From Candidatus Gastranaerophilales bacterium (GTDB lineage: Bacteria > Cyanobacteriota > Vampirovibrionia > Gastranaerophilales > Gastranaerophilaceae): a stretch of 64,000 nucleotides of DNA. The DNA lies in assembly GCA_023662705.1 (NCBI GenBank), contig JAMPIM010000005.1, positions 1 through 64,000 of the forward strand, in the 5' to 3' direction. Under the pieces are notes generated by a model. The model worked only from the letters and a program-made list of their open reading frames with translations, was not told the origin of the DNA and searched no databases. A program made the translations under genes and the position numbers. Positions 57,853 through 64,000 of the stretch are shown here, piece after piece; the stretch's first letter is position 1; every line of letters begins with the position of its first letter.

Positions 57853-58437
57853 ATGTATGAAGAATTAGACCAAATCAGAGAAAAAGTCTTAACTTGCGAA
57901 AAATGTGCGCTGTGCAAGACTCGTACTAATATTGTTTTTTCTGACGGAACTCCGAATCCTAAACTTATGTTGATTGGTGAAGCCCCAGGGTTTTATGAAG
58001 ATCAGCAAGGCAAACCTTTTGTTGGAAAAGCGGGACAATTGCTTGACAGGATTTTTGCATCTGTCGGGTTTTCGAGAAAAGATATTTATATCTGTAATAC
58101 TCTCAAGTGTCGTCCGCCTGATAACAGAAATCCGCTTCCTGATGAGAAAGAAGCTTGCTGGGAGTATTTGAAATCTCAGATTGATATTATCAAACCTCAA
58201 ATTATTTTGCTTTGCGGTAATGTTGCTGTGCAATCGATTTTACCTAATATTGGCGGTATTACAAAAATTCGCGGCAAATGGTATCAAGGCGGAGATATTG
58301 TTCATGGTGCAAAATTAATGCCGATTTTCCACCCATCTTATCTTTTGAGAAACGATTCACGCGAAAAGGGAAGCCCAAAGTGGCTCATGTGGCAGGATAT
58401 TCAGGAGATTAAACGGGAATACGATAAGCTGGGTTAA
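57853..58437 (+). CDS. uracil-DNA glycosylase, family 4
   Basis: A 194-residue iron-sulfur uracil-DNA glycosylase. Four cluster cysteines are found in CEKCALCKTR and CNTLKCRPP...C; motif 1 GEAPGFYEDQQGKPFVGKAG, and motif 2 FHPSYLLRN are intact. It removes uracil from DNA at deaminated cytosines. Family 4 is found in thermophiles and in many anaerobes. Cotranscribed with the acyl-CoA ligase; no functional link is apparent. Confidence 0.95.
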   Translation: MYEELDQIREKVLTCEKCALCKTRTNIVFSDGTPNPKLMLIGEAPGFYEDQQGKPFVGKAGQLLDRIFASVGFSRKDIYICNTLKCRPPDNRNPLPDEKEACWEYLKSQIDIIKPQIILLCGNVAVQSILPNIGGITKIRGKWYQGGDIVHGAKLMPIFHPSYLLRNDSREKGSPKWLMWQDIQEIKREYDKLG

Positions 58438-58441
58438 TGAC

Positions 58442-60166
58442 TTATACTTTTACCTCTTCTTCAAAAATATCCACAAAATCGAATTTGTTTGTATCAAAAA
58501 TACCTTTATCCGTAATCTTCAATTCAGGGATTACAGGAAGTGACAAGAATCCCATTGTCATGAAAGGGTCTTCTAAAGTACATCCGATTGAATGTGCTGC
58601 TGAGTTCAATTCATCACATTTGCTTAGAACATAGTCGAATTCTTTATCTGACATTAAACCTGCAATCGGGAGCGGAAGTTTTGATATGACTTCGTCGTCT
58701 TTTACAACTACTTTTCCGCCTTGTGATTTAACAAGTTCTACTGCTGCAACGTACATGTCATAATCATTTGTGCCTACGATAATCATATTGTGTGAATCGT
58801 GTGCAACAGTTGAAGCGATTGCACCTGATTTTAGGTTAAATCCTTTGACGAACCCTTTTCCTATGTTGCCTGTTGCTCTGTGTCGTTCGATTACACAAAT
58901 TTTCAAAGTGTCTGTATCTATATTGCTTATTGCGTTTCCGTTCTCAATCTTAATTTTAGAAGTAACAGATTTTGTTACAAGCTGATGAGGAATAACTTCA
59001 ATTGTTTTAACAATATCAGAATTTGTTTCGATTCTAAAATCGTCTTCTTCAATCCATTTTACGTTTACAGAACCGCGGACAGACGGGGTTTCACTATCAT
59101 CAATATGTGCGGTTAGTTTGCCGTTTTCTACAATTACTTCACCGTTTTTGAGTACGAAATCAGGTTTGAATGATTTCAAATCAGGCAGAATCAACAAATC
59201 TGCTTTATACCCCGGAGCGACTGCGCCAAGGTCTTTAAGTCCGAAGTATTCTGCGGTGTTCAAACTTGCACATTGAATCGCTTTAACTGGATTTACGCCT
59301 GCTTCAACCGCGCGTCGAACCATTCCGTTGATGTGTTCGCCCAAATCGGATGGATGTCTGTCGTCTGTTACGAATAAGCATTTTCTTGTGTTACAGTTTT
59401 GTAAAACAGGAATAAGTGCATTCAAATCTTTTGCGGCAGTACCTTCTCTAATCATCAAATACATTCCGAGGCGGAGTTTTTCGATTGCTTCTTGAGGGTT
59501 TGTGCATTCGTGGTCAGATTTTACACCGCTTGAAATGTATGCGCATAAATCTTTGCTTGAAAGAAACGGTGCATGTCCGTCAATTCTTTTATCTCTTGAT
59601 TTTGCAAGTTCAAGTTTTGCCATTACGTTTTTATCTAAATTCAAAACCCCCGGGAAATTCATCATCTCGGCGATTCCGAGAACCCAAGGTTTATCAATTA
59701 CAAGAGATAAATCATAGCTGTTCAAATCAAAACCTGATGTCTCAAAAGGTGTTGCAGGAACGCAAGACGGAAGCATTGTAAAAACATCCATAGGCAGGTT
59801 CTTAACAGCTTCGTGCATAAAGCTGATTCCGTGAAGTCCAAATACGTTTGAGATTTCGTGCGGGTCAATGATTACAGTTGTTGTACCTGCGGGAAGAACT
59901 GCTTTTGCAAATTCTGACGGAAGCATCATTGAGCTTTCTAAATGCACGTGACCATCAATGAAAGAAGGTGTTACATAAGCTCCGTTAACATCAATCTCTT
60001 TTTCGCCCGAATAATTATCGCTGATTCCCGCTATAATCCCGTCTGCAATTGCAATATCGCATTTATGAATTTCTTCTGATAAAACATTTACGACATTAGC
60101 GTTTTTTATAACTAAATCAGCTTTTTCCAAGCCTCTTGCAACATTGATGATTCTCTGCTGTGACAT
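58442..60166 (-). CDS. ade: adenine deaminase
   Basis: A 574-residue amidohydrolase-family adenine deaminase (Ade), converting adenine to hypoxanthine for purine salvage. The FIDGHVHLESSMM metal motif, IDPHEISNVFG, HAPFLSSKDLCAY, TDDRHPSDLGEHING, and the C-terminal domain with IVVIG-like TNDYDMYVAAVELV and MTMGFLSLPVIPELKITD match the family, including length. Convergent with the glycosylase gene (4 bp between stops). Preceded, 1 bp away, by the gene at 60168. Confidence 0.95.
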   Translation of the reverse strand: MSQQRIINVARGLEKADLVIKNANVVNVLSEEIHKCDIAIADGIIAGISDNYSGEKEIDVNGAYVTPSFIDGHVHLESSMMLPSEFAKAVLPAGTTTVIIDPHEISNVFGLHGISFMHEAVKNLPMDVFTMLPSCVPATPFETSGFDLNSYDLSLVIDKPWVLGIAEMMNFPGVLNLDKNVMAKLELAKSRDKRIDGHAPFLSSKDLCAYISSGVKSDHECTNPQEAIEKLRLGMYLMIREGTAAKDLNALIPVLQNCNTRKCLFVTDDRHPSDLGEHINGMVRRAVEAGVNPVKAIQCASLNTAEYFGLKDLGAVAPGYKADLLILPDLKSFKPDFVLKNGEVIVENGKLTAHIDDSETPSVRGSVNVKWIEEDDFRIETNSDIVKTIEVIPHQLVTKSVTSKIKIENGNAISNIDTDTLKICVIERHRATGNIGKGFVKGFNLKSGAIASTVAHDSHNMIIVGTNDYDMYVAAVELVKSQGGKVVVKDDEVISKLPLPIAGLMSDKEFDYVLSKCDELNSAAHSIGCTLEDPFMTMGFLSLPVIPELKITDKGIFDTNKFDFVDIFEEEVKV

Positions 60167-60167
60167 T

Positions 60168-60731
60168 TTAAACCTCTAAGTATTGAATAAGTTCTTCCAA
60201 TTTGCCTGTTTCTAAAACCTTATCGATAGTTTTTTTGTAATCTTTTGGTTCTATACCTTTTGGTAACAGTATATCTGTATTTGTTTTTGACTCTGTAAAT
60301 CCCTTATTAATAGTCAAAAACTCTTCATAAAGTTTAATCAGATTAATTAATTTTTCATCAAAAGCGAAGGTTTCGCCAAGATAATATTTCATATCTTTTT
60401 TAAACTGTTCTGCAAACCATAGCATGAATTGGGTTTCAGAAATATTTTCTTCTGCGTTATAAGTCTGTCCTAAGCAATGGTTACCCAAAATTTCTTGCTC
60501 AGGCTGGGTTTTGATATAAGCAGCCCACATAAGACAACCTGCATAAAACCCCATGTTGTTATCAAAACCTAATAAAATCTTTTTATAATATTGTCTGAAT
60601 TTTACTTTTTTTTGAGATAAATTTTTGAATCGGCTGATGTCTGTATATAAGTATTCAACCATACCCCTGAAAGCTAATATATATGGAGCAAATCCGGGGT
60701 CGAACTGTAGTCCTTCTTTAACCTGCGTCAT
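60168..60731 (-). CDS. hypothetical protein cotranscribed with ade
   Basis: A 187-residue soluble helical protein (MTQVKEGLQFDPGFAPYI), with no motif or membrane segment that I recognise. Start at 60731 has AAAGGA 6 nt upstream; the in-frame codon at 60764 has none. The stop is one base before ade's start region, so they form an operon, but no role in purine metabolism can be inferred. Confidence 0.72.
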   Translation of the reverse strand: MTQVKEGLQFDPGFAPYILAFRGMVEYLYTDISRFKNLSQKKVKFRQYYKKILLGFDNNMGFYAGCLMWAAYIKTQPEQEILGNHCLGQTYNAEENISETQFMLWFAEQFKKDMKYYLGETFAFDEKLINLIKLYEEFLTINKGFTESKTNTDILLPKGIEPKDYKKTIDKVLETGKLEELIQYLEV

Positions 60732-60813
60732 AAAATATCCTTTCTTTTCATAATATTGTAACAAAAAGTTTATAAACTATCAATTTTTCTTATTGATGGG
60801 ACTTTAAAATATT

Positions 60814-62259
60814 ATGGTTAGTGGAATTTCTAATACAAATTCGATAAATAAACTCAATAATCATGTACCTACAGCTCGTGTGCAGACTAATCCTGCTTTG
60901 CAAACCGATACAGTTAATATTGAGCAAAAGAAGAAAAAGAAGCTTTCTAAAGGTGCAAAATGGGCGCTTGGTGTTGTCGGAACATTCGGAACACTTGCTG
61001 CAGCTGGCTTAGCTTTTGTTGCGCATAAAAGAAATCAGATTGCTAAACTTTATAAAGAAAAACTTGTTTTGAGCAACCTTGGTGAGAATCTCCAATTTCA
61101 AGAAGCTGCAACTGTTGAAGAAGGTATAAAATTTGCTAAAGAAGTGCTTAAAATAAAAGAAGTTGACTCAAATATAAGTCTTGATGCGATTAACGAAGCA
61201 AACAGAGGGCTTGTAAAAGTAAGCAATGCCAATAAAGGGCAGTTATTTATGCCAACAGCATTAAGATATGTAAATGAGCCTTCTGCGAACTGGTATGCTC
61301 ATGTTAACCGAAGTATACAGTCAGATAAATTTGGAGAACTAACTCTTAATAGTTCTTTCTTTGAACATGCAAGACTGGATGAAGGTCTAAGGAAAGATTT
61401 GTTTTTTGAAGATGGTACAAAATTTTTCAAAAAATTATCAGGTGGAAATTATACTATACCTTTATATGATGAAGTTGCTCAAGCTCCAAAAAAAGATGTA
61501 ATGGATTTAATCCAAAAATATTACACTTCTTCTGATTCATTAACTATTCCTGAAAAAAGAACTCTCTATTATTCTATATTGCAAGGGATGCATACAGACG
61601 GAAGTGTTTATAAACGTTCGCCAATTAGTTTCTTGAAAAAACTTGAAGCAAAACCCAAATACAAAACATTTTTAGAGAATAATAATATTAAGCCGAATTA
61701 TGAAGAGCTATCTAAAAAGACTACAGAAGAGCAGGCTGCTTATGTGGAAGATATTTTGAAAAAAATGAATGATAACAAGATGCCTTATCTGAATCATATC
61801 GAAATAATTCCGTCAGAATCAACAATTTATCACGAGATGGGACATTTGCAAGACTACGCAAAAAATCTTAAAGAACTGGATTTAGCTAAGTGGAAATATT
61901 CTAATATGACAAGGATTCTTAAAGACTCTTGGGATGAAGCACAAAAGGGTAAAAAATCTTCCGATAAACTTAATACATTAGATGAGATTGGAAATCACTG
62001 GGGTTCAATACATTCGGATAAAGAGCTTAAGAAATTTTTTAATGAACATCCTGATGATTTCAAAAAATGCTATCCTGATTTACATGAGTTTTTGACTACG
62101 CAGGAAATTCAGCAGACAGCAGGCGAAATCTCAGCTTATGCCCAATCAGGTATTGGAGAATTTATTGCAGAAGTCTATAAAGAAATGGTTCAAGGCAAAC
62201 CCATCTCCAATGAGGTCAAAAAACTTTACGAAAAATACAACGGCCCCAAGTTGCCATAA
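60814..62259 (+). CDS. membrane-anchored HExxH metallopeptidase-like protein
   Basis: A 481-residue protein. Residues 1-40 are polar and Asn/Thr-rich with DTVNIEQ, at the place where other proteins here carry the SFKA tag. One membrane helix (about 49-70) precedes a large soluble domain. STIYHEMGHLQDYAK (H340, E341, H344) is a gluzincin HExxH zinc motif, and GEISAYAQSGIGEFIAEVYKEM (Glu 449 or 453) provides a likely third ligand, a pattern found in anthrax-lethal-factor-like and toxin-associated peptidases. No ribosome site is obvious. Target unknown. Confidence 0.7.
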   Translation: MVSGISNTNSINKLNNHVPTARVQTNPALQTDTVNIEQKKKKKLSKGAKWALGVVGTFGTLAAAGLAFVAHKRNQIAKLYKEKLVLSNLGENLQFQEAATVEEGIKFAKEVLKIKEVDSNISLDAINEANRGLVKVSNANKGQLFMPTALRYVNEPSANWYAHVNRSIQSDKFGELTLNSSFFEHARLDEGLRKDLFFEDGTKFFKKLSGGNYTIPLYDEVAQAPKKDVMDLIQKYYTSSDSLTIPEKRTLYYSILQGMHTDGSVYKRSPISFLKKLEAKPKYKTFLENNNIKPNYEELSKKTTEEQAAYVEDILKKMNDNKMPYLNHIEIIPSESTIYHEMGHLQDYAKNLKELDLAKWKYSNMTRILKDSWDEAQKGKKSSDKLNTLDEIGNHWGSIHSDKELKKFFNEHPDDFKKCYPDLHEFLTTQEIQQTAGEISAYAQSGIGEFIAEVYKEMVQGKPISNEVKKLYEKYNGPKLP

Positions 62260-62282
62260 TATCCAACCCACGCGAACCCACT

Positions 62283-62381
62283 GGTAATTTGTTCAAAAGG
62301 AGCACGGACGAGCTAATAAAAAAGCTGGTAGTTTTGATGAAATGTGCTCCGCCCCTTGTTAGAAAAAGCGTAGCACTATCT
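62283..62381 (-). repeat. dispersed intergenic repeat, copy B
   Basis: Reverse-orientation copy of 51740-51836. Arms GGAGCAC (62299-62305) and GTGCTCC (62344-62350). It fills the gap between two convergent genes, as copy A fills a 3' intergenic gap. Overlaps the last few codons of the 138-residue gene. Confidence 0.7.
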
Positions 62382-62792
62382 AAATTCGTTTGGTTGAAAA
62401 CGTCCGATGTTTTGCAGGTAATGATTGATAGGCATCATAGTTCCTTGCATATTATTCATTTCCTGAATAGCTGAGTTTTGCTGTTGAGCTTCTACTCTTG
62501 CATTGTAATCGGTATTTTCTTTGAACTGTTTAACTTTTAAGTTTTCATAGCAGGTAAAACGTTCATCATTATTAGCAAATTGGGAGCATTCTTCCAAACC
62601 TGTTTCAAAATCAATTCTGCGTTGATACCAGTAAGCAGCGGTAACATTGAGTTTACCGATTCCTTTCGGTTCTTTTACATCAACAAATGCTGTAGGTGCA
62701 AAATCTTTCCATTCAGGAACTTTTGCGCCAAAATCGTCAGCGAATGCTGCTATCGGTAAAACAAACAGTAATGCTGTTAATATTTTTTTCAT
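62376..62792 (-). CDS. small exported protein, unknown
   Basis: A 138-residue protein with a Sec signal peptide (MKKILTALLFVLPIAAFA-DD) and a Cys-containing, Gln/Asn-rich mature part (two cysteines, possible disulfide). Strong ribosome site (GAAGGAGAA). It follows accC with a 15 bp gap, so may be cotranscribed with it. Its 3' end enters the dispersed repeat. No recognised domain. Confidence 0.75.
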   Translation of the reverse strand: MKKILTALLFVLPIAAFADDFGAKVPEWKDFAPTAFVDVKEPKGIGKLNVTAAYWYQRRIDFETGLEECSQFANNDERFTCYENLKVKQFKENTDYNARVEAQQQNSAIQEMNNMQGTMMPINHYLQNIGRFQPNEFR

Positions 62793-62807
62793 AGGGAGTT
62801 CTCCTTC

Positions 62808-64000
62808 CTATTTGAACTCTTTACCCATTCTTTTGTAGTAATCTTCAATAAATCCTGTGTTGAATTTACCGCTTTTAAATACTTCGTCTTCTACAATTTG
62901 TTGGTGGAAAGGTATTGTTGTCTTAATACCGCTCACAACATATTCTTTCAATGCTTGATACATTCTGCGTCTTGCTTGTTTTCTGTTTTCACCCCAGCAA
63001 ATCAGTTTACCAATCATTGAATCATAGTATGGAGGAATTGAATACCCTGCATAAACATGAGAATCAACCCTGATTCCAAAACCGCCGGGAGCTAAGTACC
63101 CATCGATTTTACCGGGACAAGGCATAAATCCGTTTTCTGCATCTTCTGCGTTGATACGGCATTCAATTGCGTGTCCGTGTAAACGGATATCGTCTTGAGT
63201 ATAGCCGAGTTTTTCGCCTGAAGCTACAAGGATTTGTTCTCTTACGATGTCAACCTGAGAAATCATTTCTGTTACACAGTGTTCAACCTGAACACGTGTA
63301 TTCATTTCCATAAAGTACCATTTGCCGTCGTGGTCAAGCAAGAATTCGCAAGTGCCTGCACCTTCATAATTAATTGCTTTTGCTGCACGAACTGCTGCTG
63401 CACCCATTTCCTGACGTGTTTTTTCATCAATTGCAGGAGATGGAGCTTCTTCTAATAATTTTTGGTGTCTTCTTTGGATAGAACAATCTCTTTCGCCTAA
63501 GTGAACAACATTTCCGAAAGAGTCGCCCAAAATCTGAACTTCAATGTGACGAGGGTTTTCAAGGAATTTTTCTGCATAAACCCCAGGGTTTCCGAAGAAT
63601 TTCTGAGCTTCCTGCTGGCAAAGTTCCATATTTGATTTAAGTTCGTCGTCATTGCGTACGATTCTCATACCTTTTCCGCCGCCGCCTGCTGTTGCTTTAA
63701 GGATAATAGGATAACCTGCTTTATGAGCAAACTCGCGAGCTTGTTCTACGGTTTCCAAAATACCTGTACCAGGTGTAACAGGAACATTGTTTTCAATCAT
63801 TGTTTTACGTGCAGTAGCTTTGTCGCCCATTTTGCGCATAGAATCAGCTGTAGGGCCGATAAATTTAATACCGTGTTCAGTACAGATATCAACAAAATCA
63901 GCTCTTTCTGACATAAAACCGTAACCAGGGTGGATTGCATCACAACCTGTCATTAAAGCAGTTGAGATGATAGCAGGAATGCTCAAATAGCTTTCTGAAC
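62808..64000 (-). CDS. accC: acetyl-CoA carboxylase biotin carboxylase subunit, partial
   Basis: The C-terminal 397 codons of AccC; the reading frame is open to the window edge and the N-terminal Rossmann part lies outside. Residues seen: SYLSIPAIIS-type start region, DAIHPGYGFMSE, GGGGKGMRIV ATP-grasp loop, the QRRHQKLLEEAP biotin-carboxylation motif, EMNTRVQVEHCVTE, and GIRVDSHVYAGY. It carboxylates biotin on AccB with ATP and bicarbonate for fatty acid synthesis. An internal TTG at 63986 is not the true start. Confidence 0.95.
   Translation of the reverse strand, partial: SESYLSIPAIISTALMTGCDAIHPGYGFMSERADFVDICTEHGIKFIGPTADSMRKMGDKATARKTMIENNVPVTPGTGILETVEQAREFAHKAGYPIILKATAGGGGKGMRIVRNDDELKSNMELCQQEAQKFFGNPGVYAEKFLENPRHIEVQILGDSFGNVVHLGERDCSIQRRHQKLLEEAPSPAIDEKTRQEMGAAAVRAAKAINYEGAGTCEFLLDHDGKWYFMEMNTRVQVEHCVTEMISQVDIVREQILVASGEKLGYTQDDIRLHGHAIECRINAEDAENGFMPCPGKIDGYLAPGGFGIRVDSHVYAGYSIPPYYDSMIGKLICWGENRKQARRRMYQALKEYVVSGIKTTIPFHQQIVEDEVFKSGKFNTGFIEDYYKRMGKEFK

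Noticed and set aside
62289..62474. 61-codon ORF
   Set aside because: Same reason: translated repeat plus antisense of the 138-residue exported protein gene.
1..64000. tRNA, rRNA or CRISPR array
   Set aside because: Intergenic gaps were read on both strands; no cloverleaf with a TTCGAATC-like arm, no rRNA sequence and no regularly spaced repeat array was found.

Overview
The window is AT-rich, gene-dense bacterial chromosome with short intergenic gaps and both strands used. The gene content suggests an anaerobic, fermentative bacterium with a Gram-negative-type envelope: ADP-forming acetyl-CoA synthetase, an anaerobic NrdG-type activase, KDPG aldolase plus KDG kinase, glycogen synthase, a CHASE2 adenylate cyclase, Lgt, a CsaB-like enzyme and an AsmA-like protein. 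Together with the recurrent N-terminal SFKA-type motif described below, the best fit is a gut non-photosynthetic cyanobacterial relative (Vampirovibrionia/Melainabacteria, order Gastranaerophilales). That assignment is inference; there is no rRNA or tRNA gene here to settle it.

Layout. 0-5 kb: M16 peptidase with a lipoprotein, an HNH-like tagged protein, glgA. 5-9.8 kb: a small CxxCGGC protein coupled to a degenerate ATP-grasp protein, csaB, a HAD protein, two tandem XRE regulators, and the kdgK/eda pair. 9.8-19.5 kb: CHASE2 cyclase, a three-repeat membrane protein, dnaK, a TPR protein, uvrB, and divergently a coiled-coil regulator with recA. 19.6-23.4 kb: a large ADP-ribosyltransferase toxin-like protein converging on an ADP-ribosylglycohydrolase. 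23.5-32.3 kb: ADP-forming acetyl-CoA synthetase, an EF-hand/coiled-coil/M15 peptidase, a tagged membrane protein, rsmG, an NTPase-TPR protein, queA. 32.3-41.2 kb: an XRE/AbrB-like pair, serS, two tagged proteins, a PD-(D/E)xK-like membrane protein behind a PLP decarboxylase, an M3 peptidase, a TTTTCTACAT repeat cluster, and a small-gene island with three XRE proteins and an AbrB-like protein. 41.2-53.4 kb: two-domain M16 peptidase, tagged membrane protein, TPR lipoprotein, lgt, zinc dehydrogenase, AsmA-like protein, mazG, parvulin, two transporters. 53.4-54.9 kb: second copy of the small-gene island plus a candidate type I toxin-antitoxin locus. 54.9-64 kb: plsY, nrdG-like, acyl-CoA ligase, family 4 uracil-DNA glycosylase, adenine deaminase, an HExxH metallopeptidase, and accC, which is cut by the window edge.

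The observations most worth following are: (1) an ADP-ribosyl 'writer' and 'eraser' encoded tail to tail, resembling a toxin-immunity pair; (2) a short N-terminal S/N-F-x-A/G/S motif, often in the layout M-I-x-P-I-N...SFKA, on six otherwise unrelated proteins including that eraser; (3) eight small XRE regulators at four loci, in tandem pairs carrying their own repeated upstream elements, twice next to an AbrB-like small protein; (4) a 23-residue hydrophobic peptide gene facing a promoter for an overlapping RNA; (5) a dispersed ~100 bp repeat whose two copies show a compensatory base-pair change; (6) about a dozen genes whose -10 hexamer lies 6-7 nt before the start codon, implying leaderless mRNAs.

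No CRISPR array, rRNA, tRNA, IS transposase, integrase or phage structural gene was seen.
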